Shown here in pieces: positions 16,656-24,564 of a DNA stretch of 33,178 bases (positions are counted from its first letter, which is position 1; each line of letters begins with the position of its first letter). Location of the stretch: the NCBI GenBank assembly GCA_934256695.1, contig CAKQPE010000010.1:1-33178 (forward strand), in the 5' to 3' direction. The position numbers and the translations under genes are program-made. The stretch comes from an uncultured Eubacteriales bacterium. Lineage in GTDB: Bacteria; Bacillota; Clostridia; Lachnospirales; Anaerotignaceae. Under the pieces are notes generated by a model, which was not told the origin of the DNA, ran no database searches, and was given only the letters and a program-made list of their open reading frames with translations.

Positions 16656-17858
16656 ATGAAAGGCAAAAAAGTATCTCTTGCCGCAAAAATATTTATAGGC
16701 ATGATTCTCGGTATAATAGCCGGAATACTTCTTCAGGGAAATCCTGAATTTGCGGTAAATTATGTAAAACCTTTCGGAACAATATTCTTAAATCTCATTA
16801 AGACAATAGTTGTTCCTGTTGTATTATGTTCTATTATTTCCGGTGTTATATCCATGAAGGATATTAAAAAAGTCGGAAAGGTCGGTGTAAAAGCAATTAT
16901 ATTCTACACCATAACAACCTGCGTTGCTGTAACACTGGGTCTTGTGTTTGCAAACGTGCTTAACGTAGGCGGAGGCTTTACCCTCTCTGCCGCAGAGCTT
17001 GCATACGAAGCAAAAGAAGCTCCAAGCTTTATGGAAACATTTGTAAACATATTCCCTTCTAACTTTGTTCAGCCACTTGCAGATGCAACAATGCTTCAGG
17101 TAATAGTTATTGCCTTGCTTTTCGGTTTCGGCACAATACTTGCCGGCGAAAAGGGTGAAGGCTTTGCAAACTTTATAAACAGTGCAACTGATGTATGCAT
17201 AAAGGTAATGGAAATAGTAATTAAACTTTCACCAATAGGTGTATTTGCTCTTATTGCACCTGTAGTTGCCGAAAACGGCGTTGAAGTTCTTCTTCCTCTC
17301 CTTAAACTTATAGTTGTTGTATACATCGGATACATAGTACATATGCTTGTTGTATATTCTTTAACCGCAAAAACAATAGGCAAAATAAGTCCTATTACAT
17401 TCTTTAAAGGAATGTTCCCTGCAATGACAATGGCTTTCTCATCGGCATCAAGTGTAGGTACACTTCCTCTTAACCTTGAATGTTGTGAATCTCTTGGTGC
17501 AAAGAAAGAAATAACAAGTTTTGTTCTTCCTCTCGGTGCAACAATAAATATGGACGGAACAGCTATTTATCAGGGAGTATGTGCAATATTCATTGCTCAG
17601 GTATTCGGCATAGATTTAACCTTCGGCCAGCAGCTTACAATGGTGCTTACAGCCACCCTTGCTTCCATAGGTACTGCCGGTGTTCCGGGTTCGGGCATGA
17701 TTATGCTTTCAATGGTACTTCAAAGTGTAGGTCTTCCTGTAGAAGGCATAGCCCTTGTTGCCGGTATTGACCGTATACTTGACATGGGCAGAACAACAGT
17801 AAACATTACAGGTGACTCAGCCTGTGCAATCTGCATTTCAGCTACAGAAAAGGAATAA
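16656..17858 (+). CDS. dicarboxylate/amino acid:cation symporter (DAACS family)
   Basis: A membrane importer of glutamate/aspartate, serine/threonine or C4-dicarboxylates coupled to Na+ or H+. 400 residues, family length. The re-entrant loop 1 motif SSASSVGTLP lies near residue 265. The TM7 NMDGTA motif, the HP2 region (ASIGTAGVPGSG) and the TM8 motif DRILDMGRTTVNITGD are all intact. The TM8 Asp and Arg-like contacts set substrate; I cannot decide among substrates by eye. GGAGG lies nine bases before the ATG. It is monocistronic, with a good promoter and terminator. Confidence 0.93.
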   Translation: MKGKKVSLAAKIFIGMILGIIAGILLQGNPEFAVNYVKPFGTIFLNLIKTIVVPVVLCSIISGVISMKDIKKVGKVGVKAIIFYTITTCVAVTLGLVFANVLNVGGGFTLSAAELAYEAKEAPSFMETFVNIFPSNFVQPLADATMLQVIVIALLFGFGTILAGEKGEGFANFINSATDVCIKVMEIVIKLSPIGVFALIAPVVAENGVEVLLPLLKLIVVVYIGYIVHMLVVYSLTAKTIGKISPITFFKGMFPAMTMAFSSASSVGTLPLNLECCESLGAKKEITSFVLPLGATINMDGTAIYQGVCAIFIAQVFGIDLTFGQQLTMVLTATLASIGTAGVPGSGMIMLSMVLQSVGLPVEGIALVAGIDRILDMGRTTVNITGDSACAICISATEKE

Positions 17859-17897
17859 TAAAGCGGGCTTGCCACATATTCTGTAGGAATTTAATTT

Positions 17898-17936
17898 ACA
17901 ACCCTCCAATGACATTATCGTTGGAGGGTTGTTTTA
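17898..17936 (+). terminator. terminator of the symporter gene
   Basis: A 12-bp stem (17898-17909 with 17921-17932) followed by TTT. Confidence 0.85.
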
Positions 17937-17984
17937 GCTAAAAATTATTACCTTTTCCAAAAACGCAATTTATTGCGTTTTGAT

Positions 17985-18043
17985 AAAAGTTTTGATGCAA
18001 CTTTTGAAAAAGTTGCTCAGGGTTTGGGGTGAAACCCCAATAT
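17985..18043 (+). repeat. interspersed GGGTTTGGGG hairpin repeat, copy B
   Basis: AAAAGTTTTGATGCAA, a GCAACTTTT/AAAAGTTGC hairpin, then CAGGGTTTGGGGTGAAACCCCAA. A separate small hairpin (17961-17980, AAACGCAAT/ATTGCGTTT) precedes it. Confidence 0.7.
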
Positions 18044-18100
18044 CTTTTGTTACGCAAATATTACCAAAACACTAAATATTGTTAAATAATATGTATTTTA

Positions 18101-18129
18101 TTGACATATATAGTTATGCGTAATATAAT
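18101..18129 (+). promoter_or_regulatory. perfect consensus promoter of the tRNA-like gene
   Basis: TTGACA (18101-18106), exactly 17 bases, TATAAT (18124-18129): full sigma-A consensus, as expected for stable-RNA genes. Predicted transcription start is near 18136. Confidence 0.85.
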
Positions 18130-18207
18130 TAAAATCGACGGAAGAAATGATATCGTTTTCTTTCCCATGTGTTGGATTAACAATCCGTTCCTCTCAGACT
18201 TTAATAT

Positions 18208-18275
18208 GGGTCTGTAGCTTAACTGGGAAAGCACCACTTTAAGTGGAGACCGAGGGTTCAAATCCCTTCGGGCCA
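18208..18275 (+). tRNA. tRNA-like RNA with a shortened, anticodon-less arm
   Basis: A 68-base tRNA-like fold. The acceptor is GGGTCTG with CGGGCCA: six pairs including two G-U, with the first pair mismatched. TA follows, then the D-arm GCTT-AACTGGGA-AAGC and the T-arm GAGGG-TTCAAAT-CCCTT with a standard GTTCAAAT. The anticodon arm is CCACT-TTA-AGTGG, 13 bases instead of 17, so its loop is only three bases and no anticodon can be assigned. The total is four bases shorter than a normal tRNA, all missing from this arm. CCA is not encoded. The transcript should run from about 18136, with a ~70-base leader containing small hairpins, to the terminator at 18304-18330. It could be a tRNA pseudogene or a non-decoding tRNA mimic. 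Confidence 0.6.
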
Positions 18276-18303
18276 TTGATTTTCAATCTGTTTCAAAACA
18301 TTG

Positions 18304-18330
18304 GCGTGCCTTATGGCACGCTTTTGTTTT
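18304..18330 (+). terminator. terminator of the tRNA-like transcript
   Basis: GCGTGCC-TTAT-GGCACGC followed by TTTTGTTTT: a strong intrinsic terminator 28 bases after the tRNA-like fold. Confidence 0.9.
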
Positions 18331-18397
18331 ACGTTTACAATAATTATAAAATTATATAATCAGTTCAACATCGTGAGTGCTTTTCTATCGCAAAACC

Positions 18398-18441
18398 ACT
18401 CCCAAACCCTGACCATTTGAAAAAAATTGAGTAAAACTTTT
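18398..18441 (-). repeat. interspersed GGGTTTGGGG repeat, copy C (truncated)
   Basis: On the minus strand it shares AAAAGTTTTACTCAATTTTT and CAGGGTTTGGGAGT with copies A and B but lacks the closing CCCCAA arm. Confidence 0.6.
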
Positions 18442-18477
18442 AAATTTAAAAATCAAAAAACACTATTAAGTCTTTAC

Positions 18478-18506
18478 TTGTTAGAGATTGTCTTTTAGTG
18501 TATAAT
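18478..18506 (+). promoter_or_regulatory. promoter of lon-engB
   Basis: TTGTTA, a 17-base spacer and TATAAT, 36 bases before the lon ATG. No CIRCE or tandem CtsR box is seen. Confidence 0.6.
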
Positions 18507-18542
18507 AAACTGATTATATAGGCTTTTGAGGTGATTTATTTA

Positions 18543-20885
18543 ATGAGTTTAAAAAATATTCCTGTAATACCTTTAAGAGGTCTTACGGTTTTTCCGAATA
18601 TGGTAATGAGTTTCCCTATTGGCAGAAAACTTTCTCTTGATGCAGTAGACGAAGCTCAGGGAAATGACGAGCGGATTTTCCTTGTTCCGCAGACAGATTC
18701 AGAGGAGTCCGAGCCTGATTTAAACAGTCTCTCCTCTGTGGGAACAATATGCAAAATAAAACAGGTTTTAAAACTGCCTGCCAACGTAACACACGTAATA
18801 GTTGAAGGTTTAAACAGAGCTTATGTTGAAAACCTTAACATGGAAAGCGGATATTTTAAGGCTGATGCAGACATAATAGATGACTGTCTGCCCGGAGATT
18901 TTGAAGATGATCTTAATGCACAGGCACTTATGCGGCTTGCAAATGAGGAATTTGAAAAATATAACCGTCTTAATTCAGTTGCACCAAGCAGTGAAGCTAT
19001 GCTTACCCTTGTTTCCTCCAAAACACCGGGACAAACAGCAGACGCAATATCCGCCGGTCTTAACATAAACAACGACCTTAAACTGGAAATATTGGAAACA
19101 ATAGACGAAATCGAACGTATAAAGCTTGTCATAGATATAATAAAAAGAGAGCTTGTTATTCTTGAGCTTAAAAACGAAATTGACGCAAAGGTAAAAAAGA
19201 ATGTCGATGACAGCCAAAGGGAATACTACCTTCGTGAACAGCTTAAAGTAATAGGCGAGGAGCTTGGTGATAAAGACGGTATTCAGGGTATAAAAGAGGA
19301 TTTTATAAAAAGAGCAAACAAAAAAAATCTCCCTGACAATGTTTATAAAACCGTAATTGACGAATGTGAACGTATGGCAAAAATACCTGTTGCTTCACCG
19401 GAATTTAATGTTGCAAGGACATATATAGAATGTGTACTTAAACTGCCTTGGAGCGAAAAAAGCGAAGAAAACTTAGATATAAAAACTGCCAAAAAAATTC
19501 TTAATGATGACCACTACGGTCTTGAGGACGTAAAAGAAAGAATATTGCAGTTTATAGCCGTAAGAATGAACACAAACAAGCCTTCGGCTTCAATTATCTG
19601 TCTTGCAGGCCCTCCGGGTGTGGGAAAAACATCTATTGCCAAATCCGTAGCAAAGGCAACAGGAAGAAAATATGTAAGAATGTCTCTCGGCGGAGTTAAA
19701 GACGAGGCTGAAATAAGAGGCCACAGAAGAACATATGTAGGTGCTATGTGGGGCAGAATATTAAATGCCATGAAGGACGCAGGCACAACAAATCCCCTTA
19801 TGCTCCTTGACGAAATAGACAAGCTTGGCAATTCATATAACGGTGACCCTTCCTCTGCCCTTTTGGAGGTTCTTGACCCAGAACAGAACAACACATTTAC
19901 AGACCACTATCTGGATATGCCTTATGACCTTTCGGACGTACTTTTTATCTGTACTGCCAATGACATAAGCCAGATACCGGGACCTTTAAGAGACCGAATG
20001 GAAATTATACAGCTTACAGGCTACCTTCCGGACGAGAAGAAAAACATTGCTCTTAAATATCTCTGCAAAAAACAGTTTGACCAAAGCGGACTTTCACCAA
20101 AACAGATAAGCATAAGCGAAAAAGCAATAGAAAAAATAATAGACAGCTATACAAGAGAAGCCGGTGTAAGACAGCTTGAAAGAACAATAGGTACTATATG
20201 CCGAAAGACTGTTGTTAATGTTTTAAGCGGTAAAAAGACAAAGACTGTTATTACAGAAAAAAATATCGAAAATTTCCTTGGCCCAGAAAAATTCAGCAGG
20301 CTTAAAGCCAATCCGAAGCCTCTTGTGGGAGTTGTTCGCGGTCTTGCATGGACAAGCGTCGGCGGAGATACCCTTGAGATTGAAGCTAATATAATGAAGG
20401 GTAACGGACATCTTGACCTTACAGGAAATATGGGCAACGTAATGAAGGAATCTGCCAGAGCCGGAATTACATACATTCGTGCCAATGCCGAAAAATTCAA
20501 TATAGCAAATCAGGAATTTTATAAAGATACGGATATTCATATACATATTCCGGAAGGTGCAGTGCCTAAAGACGGCCCTTCTGCCGGAATAACAATGGCA
20601 CTTGCTGTTTTATCTGCCCTTACGGGAGCAAAAATAAAGAGCAATGTTGCCATGACAGGTGAGGTTACTTTAAGAGGAAGAGTTCTTCCGATAGGCGGTT
20701 TAAAAGAAAAGGTAACAGCCGCAAAACAGGCCGGCATAGACACAATACTTATTCCATTTGAAAACAAGCCTAATCTTGAAGAAATACCTAAGAACATAAG
20801 AGACGGAATAACATTTATTCCTGTGGAAACAATGAAAGAAGTTATTGATAATGCTGTTGCAGAAGGAGAGAAAATATGGAAGTAA
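18543..20885 (+). CDS. lon: ATP-dependent protease Lon (LonA)
   Basis: A cytoplasmic AAA+ serine protease that degrades misfolded and regulatory proteins. About 780 residues. The N-terminal substrate domain opens with IPVIPLRGLTVFPNMVM (to ~200), followed by a helical region. The AAA+ module has Walker A GPPGVGKTS near residue 358 and Walker B LMLLDEIDK. The C-terminal peptidase has the catalytic Ser in PKDGPSAGITM and the catalytic Lys in GGLKEKVTAAKQAG. I use the ATG at 18543, seven to eight bases after GAGGTGA; the GTG at 18531 is inside that ribosome site. It overlaps engB by ten bases, a common clostridial/bacillar pair. Confidence 0.96.
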   Translation: MSLKNIPVIPLRGLTVFPNMVMSFPIGRKLSLDAVDEAQGNDERIFLVPQTDSEESEPDLNSLSSVGTICKIKQVLKLPANVTHVIVEGLNRAYVENLNMESGYFKADADIIDDCLPGDFEDDLNAQALMRLANEEFEKYNRLNSVAPSSEAMLTLVSSKTPGQTADAISAGLNINNDLKLEILETIDEIERIKLVIDIIKRELVILELKNEIDAKVKKNVDDSQREYYLREQLKVIGEELGDKDGIQGIKEDFIKRANKKNLPDNVYKTVIDECERMAKIPVASPEFNVARTYIECVLKLPWSEKSEENLDIKTAKKILNDDHYGLEDVKERILQFIAVRMNTNKPSASIICLAGPPGVGKTSIAKSVAKATGRKYVRMSLGGVKDEAEIRGHRRTYVGAMWGRILNAMKDAGTTNPLMLLDEIDKLGNSYNGDPSSALLEVLDPEQNNTFTDHYLDMPYDLSDVLFICTANDISQIPGPLRDRMEIIQLTGYLPDEKKNIALKYLCKKQFDQSGLSPKQISISEKAIEKIIDSYTREAGVRQLERTIGTICRKTVVNVLSGKKTKTVITEKNIENFLGPEKFSRLKANPKPLVGVVRGLAWTSVGGDTLEIEANIMKGNGHLDLTGNMGNVMKESARAGITYIRANAEKFNIANQEFYKDTDIHIHIPEGAVPKDGPSAGITMALAVLSALTGAKIKSNVAMTGEVTLRGRVLPIGGLKEKVTAAKQAGIDTILIPFENKPNLEEIPKNIRDGITFIPVETMKEVIDNAVAEGEKIWK

Positions 20886-21472
20886 AGAAAGCCGAATTAA
20901 GCTGCGTAGGCGTAAATTTCAGCCAGTATCCTAAAGATGGCAAAGCTGAAATAGCCTTTGTCGGCAAATCAAACGTAGGTAAATCCACCCTTATAAACGC
21001 AATGGTAGGCAGAAATAAACTTGCCAGAACAAGCTCACAGCCGGGAAAAACAAGAACAATAAATTTCTACGGCGTAAACGATTTATTTTATATTGTAGAC
21101 GTACCGGGATACGGCTATGCAAAAGCACCTAAGACGGAAATTGAACGCTGGAGCAAAATGACAGAAGAATTTATGCAAAAGCGTGAGGAGCTTGTTGGCA
21201 TAGTAATGCTTATAGATATTCGCCATGAGCCAGGTGCAAACGACAAGGTTATGTATGATTGGCTCAAACACTACGGATACAAAATAGTTATTGCCGCAAC
21301 AAAGCTTGATAAAATAAAAAGAAGCCAGATTCAAAAACAGGTTTCTCTTATAAGAAAATCTCTCGGACTCGGAACCGATGATATTGTAATTCCGTTTTCG
21401 GGTGTTGAGAAAAAAGGAAAAGAAGAACTTTGGAAAGTAATAGACGAAGAACTTCTTAAAGTCGAAGAATAA
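20876..21472 (+). CDS. engB: ribosome-assembly GTPase EngB/YsxC
   Basis: An essential GTPase for 50S subunit assembly. 198 residues, normal length. G1 FVGKSNVGKST, a TSSQPGKTRTINFY switch I, G3 DVPGYGYA and G4 ATKLDK are present, with the short G5 region (PFSG) after them. GGAGAG lies before its ATG inside the last codons of lon, so the two are cotranscribed and probably coupled. A strong terminator follows. Confidence 0.95.
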   Translation: MEVKKAELSCVGVNFSQYPKDGKAEIAFVGKSNVGKSTLINAMVGRNKLARTSSQPGKTRTINFYGVNDLFYIVDVPGYGYAKAPKTEIERWSKMTEEFMQKREELVGIVMLIDIRHEPGANDKVMYDWLKHYGYKIVIAATKLDKIKRSQIQKQVSLIRKSLGLGTDDIVIPFSGVEKKGKEELWKVIDEELLKVEE

Positions 21473-21483
21473 AAAACCTATAA

Positions 21484-21524
21484 TATACCACCTCCGAAAT
21501 AAAATCGGAGGTGGTATATATTTT
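21484..21524. terminator. terminator after engB
   Basis: A 14-bp GC-rich stem (21484-21497 with 21505-21518) followed by TATATTTT. It separates the plus-strand lon-engB unit from the convergent toxin/immunity array. Confidence 0.9.
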
Positions 21525-21562
21525 AAATCTTACAACCATTGTAATATTATAAGCATTTGATA

Positions 21563-21835
21563 TTAAATTTGAAGCATTACAATCATCAATACTGTCAGTA
21601 ATGAAACCATAATAATACATAAAATTTTAAATATCTTTTTATTTAAAAAGAACATAATAACAGTAGATAAAATAAAATCGCAATTAAGCATTATTATTCC
21701 AAAAACAGCATAAATTACCTTACTTAAATTAAATTCCGTAAACGGCAAATCTTCTGCTACTTCATATATAAATCCTGCCGTAAAAACAACTATTAATGCA
21801 AGTGCTTTAATTACGCCTATTATATAAATAACCAA
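21563..21835 (-). CDS. putative immunity protein 7, probably frameshifted
   Basis: A 90-residue hydrophobic protein with three predicted membrane helices. Its core (FILSTVIMFFLNKKIFKIL) is a diverged form of the I-I-Q-F-x-x-N-K motif shared by the other six immunity candidates. The only in-frame start is a TTG at 21835 without a ribosome site. An ATG at 21887, ten bases after the stop of the last toxin-tip remnant, reads MQKNKKEILKK and would join this frame if the run of eight A (21853-21860, T on the plus strand) had seven. So it is either a broken gene or a slippage-controlled one. It is the terminal cassette of the array. Confidence 0.55.
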   Translation of the reverse strand: MVIYIIGVIKALALIVVFTAGFIYEVAEDLPFTEFNLSKVIYAVFGIIMLNCDFILSTVIMFFLNKKIFKILCIIMVSLLTVLMIVMLQI

Positions 21836-21897
21836 TAATATACCAATACCTGTTTTTTTTCAATATTTCTTTTTTATTTTTCTGCATAATTTTATAT

Positions 21898-21960
21898 TTA
21901 TAATTTATAATAATATTCTACACCAAGTTTTATAGCAACATTGTCTCTCGGATCATCAAA
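21898..21960 (-). pseudogene. toxin-tip remnant (last 20 codons)
   Basis: Reads FDDPRDNVAIKLGVEYYYKL then stop, matching the end of the other tips (GDDPRDNEAIKLGVEYYYKL). The rest of the tip is lost. It precedes immunity candidate 7. Confidence 0.75.
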
Positions 21961-21983
21961 ATATTTATTGACCTAAAATATTT

Positions 21984-22329
21984 TTATACAAATCCAAAAT
22001 ACGTTAATATTAAAATCATTTCAATAATGCTTAATACCAATGTAGTAATAATTAATTGAATTTTAGCAAACTTTTTATTCAAAAATATTTGTATAATTAT
22101 TAATATTATAGGTATTATATTAATTGCCAAATTAAACTGACTCATTTCTAAAAGTATCTCTTTAGGTGTTTCACCTTTTGTTATGCCGTCACTGAATACC
22201 CATGAAGAAGCTTATCCATAACTCAAATATAATAAATACCGTAATAATCTGATACAATAAATATATCGCAAAATCAATTTACGATATTACATATTCAGAA
22301 GTATTCAAAACTCTTTTAAAGTTTGTCAT
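21984..22329 (-). pseudogene. immunity candidate 6, disrupted
   Basis: From an ATG at 22329 the frame reads MTNFKRVLNTSEYVIS, then a TAA, then continues as a hydrophobic helix (IDFAIYLLYQIITVFIIF). A frameshift near 22200 leads into VFSDGITKGETPKEILLEM and the family core IPIILIIIQIFLNKKFAKIQ, ending FGFV at 21984. One nonsense codon and one frameshift make it a dead gene. No toxin tip separates it from immunity candidate 5, so its partner was lost. Confidence 0.65.
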
Positions 22330-22359
22330 AATATTCACTACGGTTTAATTATATCTTTA

Positions 22360-22662
22360 TCAAAATAACTTCGGATAAAAAATAAAACCTCCCATTGACA
22401 AAATTCCACCCAAACCGGCTACCGCTATAATAAATCCAACCTGTGTACGGGCATATTCCCTGTTTAGTGCAAATTGGAATATTGTCACTATAATCGGCAA
22501 TACTTGCAGACATAAAACTATAAACTCAGATACCAAAATACCTTCTCTTGCCAATCCAACACAAAATAATATAATTTCAGCCACAAACATATATAATTCA
22601 AGCATGCAGAATATTATCAATAAAATAACAGATATAATCTTTTTCAATAAGTCCGTGTCCAT
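22360..22662 (-). CDS. putative immunity protein 5 (membrane)
   Basis: 100 residues, three hydrophobic helices, no signal peptide. The third carries LPIIVTIFQFALNREYARTQ, the shared core of this family. AAAGGA lies upstream of the ATG. It begins 15 bases after the stop of tip 5, the position immunity genes take behind a toxin tip. It is more diverged than proteins 2 and 4, as is its tip. Function is inferred from position only. Confidence 0.6.
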   Translation of the reverse strand: MDTDLLKKIISVILLIIFCMLELYMFVAEIILFCVGLAREGILVSEFIVLCLQVLPIIVTIFQFALNREYARTQVGFIIAVAGLGGILSMGGFIFYPKLF

Positions 22663-22677
22663 ATTTATAAATATCCT

Positions 22678-22978
22678 TTAAAGTTTATAATAAACTAAAA
22701 CACCTTTTCTTATAGCTATAAAATCTCTTGGGTCATCACAAAGTGTTATAAGCCATGAAACTTCTCTTTCTATTGTCTTTAAATGTTCCGCTAGTCCATT
22801 ACTACTTTCCCAAGCTTCCAGTGCGTTTATAACACCAGCACCACCATTTAATGCAAAATCACCAAGTCCAGCAGCTTTCGCCAATACACCATAAGCCATA
22901 TTTCCCGTATCATAGGAATATATTACCCTGCCGTCAAATATATATTGTAAATCTGAAAATCTTCGCTTAAACTTTACT
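22678..22978 (-). pseudogene. orphan toxin tip 5 (type-44-like cassette)
   Basis: Open from VKFKRRFSDLQYIFDGRV to YYKL. It matches the tip of the intact toxin over the DTGNMAYGVLAKA block, the GAG-x-INA motif and DDPRD, but is the most diverged copy (YSYDTGN, TLCDDPRD, VLVYYKL). The only upstream starts lie in the overlapping immunity 4 gene and have no ribosome site. I therefore take it as an untranslated cassette. Confidence 0.65.
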
Positions 22979-23300
22979 AAATTAATAATAAAAATACATT
23001 TGTTATTATTATCGAATAACACAACACAATAAGCTGTACCTTAAAAAATTTTGTATTGCAAAAGAATTGTATTATTATTGATATAGTAGGTATAATATAT
23101 ATTATAACATTAACAATTATAATAAAAATTATTTTACCGATTGTACTCAACCCATCAGAATAGCTACTAATTATATTATATATAAACCAAGCTATTGCTG
23201 TAGCAATAACAGAAATAACATCAAAAATTATAAATACTGTCAACATAATATATGACAACATATTAGTTTGTGAAAACTTGCCATTCCTGTTACCGTACAT
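22977..23300 (-). CDS. putative immunity protein 4 (membrane)
   Basis: 107 residues starting MYGNRNGKFSQTNMLSYIM, almost the same start as immunity protein 2 (MYGNKNNKFSQTNILSYIM). It has three to four hydrophobic helices and the core IPTISIIIQFFCNTKFFKVQ. AAAGGG lies upstream. It begins 19 bases after tip 4, and its last codons run into the handle of tip 5. A recent duplicate of protein 2, retargeted by divergence in its middle. Role inferred from position. Confidence 0.65.
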   Translation of the reverse strand: MYGNRNGKFSQTNMLSYIMLTVFIIFDVISVIATAIAWFIYNIISSYSDGLSTIGKIIFIIIVNVIIYIIPTISIIIQFFCNTKFFKVQLIVLCYSIIITNVFLLLI

Positions 23301-23319
23301 ACAATCTCAATCCCTTTAA

Positions 23320-23580
23320 CTATAACTTATAATAATATTCAACTCCAAGTTTAATTGCTTCATTGTCTCTCGGATGATCACCATATGTTCTCCACCATGA
23401 CATTTCTCTTTCAAGAACATTATATAATTCAAATATATCTTTATTACTATTCCAATTTCCTTGTAAAGCTTCTTTGGCATTTATTAGTCCTGCTCCAAGT
23501 TCCATTAGTACATCTGTCATTCTCGATGCTTTTGCCAATACACCATATGCCATATTGCCTGTATCATCAAAATCTATTAT
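23320..23580 (-). pseudogene. orphan toxin tip 4 (type-44-like cassette)
   Basis: Homology starts abruptly at IIDFDDTGNMAYG, so the LQYIFDGRV part of the handle is missing, and ends GVEYYYKL. The variable centre (MELGAGLINAKEALQGNWNS) is close to that of tip 2, and both have REMSWWRTYGD. An ORF reaching back to 23625 runs through the immunity 3 gene in another frame and lacks a ribosome site. Confidence 0.65.
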
Positions 23581-23864
23581 AAAAACAAAAAAACAAAATT
23601 TATTAATAACATAACAGAAATACATACAAATTGAACTTTTGCCAAATCTTTATTAATAATAAACTGAATAATTGTATTTATAAAAGGGCATACTTGTGTC
23701 ATAATCGGTACTATAATTGATGTTGATAATTTAAATCCTTCATTGCCAAAATCACCTATAAAAACTATTCCGACTAATTGAATTATTATACAAATTATTT
23801 CAATTAAAAAGAATGTTATAAACAGACTTCCTGAAAGAATTTTCCACCAAAGATTATTCTCCAT
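23577..23864 (-). CDS. putative immunity protein 3 (membrane)
   Basis: 95 residues, starting MENNLWWKILSGSLFITFFL; three hydrophobic helices; core CPFINTIIQFIINKDLAKVQ. It starts 17 bases after tip 3 and its stop lies within the first codons of tip 4. The ribosome site is poor. Its sequence differs clearly from proteins 2 and 4, as tip 3 differs from tips 2 and 4, which supports pairwise matching. Confidence 0.6.
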   Translation of the reverse strand: MENNLWWKILSGSLFITFFLIEIICIIIQLVGIVFIGDFGNEGFKLSTSIIVPIMTQVCPFINTIIQFIINKDLAKVQFVCISVMLLINFVFLFL

Positions 23865-23881
23865 ATTATTCTACTCATAAT

Positions 23882-24188
23882 TTAAAGCTTATAATAATAT
23901 TCTACTCCAAGCTTAATTGCCGCATTGTCCCTTGGGTCATCTCCATATGTAGCTATCCACGAAAGTTCTCTAATTATAGTTTTTATTTTATTTGACAAAT
24001 TTCCGCTGTTTTCCAAAGCTTCTTTTGCATTTATAATACCAGCTCCACCTTCCATTAAAAGATTATACATACCAGAAGCTTTTGCTAACACTCCATAAGC
24101 CATATTGCCCGTATCATCAAAATCTATTACCCTACCGTCAAATATGTACTGTAAATCCTGCAACCATAAAATTCTTATCTTAAACCTT
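23882..24188 (-). pseudogene. orphan toxin tip 3 (type-44-like cassette)
   Basis: Open from FKIRILWLQDLQYIFDGRV through DFDDTGNMAYGVLAKASGM, a variable centre (YNLLMEGGAGIINAKEALEN) and TYGDDPRDNAAIKLGVEYYYKL. Its handle overlaps the stop of immunity gene 2. The only possible start is a TTG at 24163 with no ribosome site. Apparently a silent cassette. Confidence 0.65.
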
Positions 24189-24545
24189 AAAAATCAAATT
24201 TTTAATAATTGTAAGTATATTAATAAGATACGGTAAATTTGATATTAATATTGTAGAACATACAATAACAAATTGTATTTCAAAAAATTTTCTGTTGCAA
24301 AAAAACTGTATTATCGTAGATATAACAGGTATCATACAAATAAAAATTAAGGTAATAATAATAAAAAATATATCTGCAAATATTAAATCACTTGTATTTT
24401 CTGCACTTGATAAACTCATTCCGTATCCGAGCCAAATTCCCATAATAAGAATAATATCAAAGATTTCAGCAATCCAAAATATTGTAAACATAATATATGA
24501 CAATATATTAGTTTGTGAAAACTTGTTATTTTTGTTACCGTACAT
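24180..24545 (-). CDS. putative immunity protein 2 (membrane)
   Basis: 121 residues with four hydrophobic segments. It starts MYGNKNNKFSQTNILSYIM and has the core IPVISTIIQFFCNRKFFEIQ near residue 83. AAAAGGA lies about 12 bases before the ATG. It begins 19 bases after the stop of tip 2. Closest relative in the window is protein 4. Role as membrane immunity protein is inferred from its fixed place behind a toxin tip. Confidence 0.65.
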   Translation of the reverse strand: MYGNKNNKFSQTNILSYIMFTIFWIAEIFDIILIMGIWLGYGMSLSSAENTSDLIFADIFFIIITLIFICMIPVISTIIQFFCNRKFFEIQFVIVCSTILISNLPYLINILTIIKNLIFKV

Positions 24546-24564
24546 ACCATCTCAATCCTTTTAA

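Noticed and set aside
18208..18275. Ochre-suppressor tRNA with anticodon TTA
   Set aside because: Forcing a 7-base loop breaks the stem (A-A mismatch) and shifts the D-arm; the natural fold is a 5-bp stem with a 3-base loop.
18082..18276. 64-codon minus-strand frame
   Set aside because: It reads through the tRNA-like fold (SQLSYRP is the usual antisense product of a tRNA) and has no ribosome site.
18398..18441. CtsR or CIRCE operator before lon
   Set aside because: The GGTCA-like bases belong to the truncated interspersed repeat, with no tandem GGTCAAA heptads or CIRCE inverted repeat.
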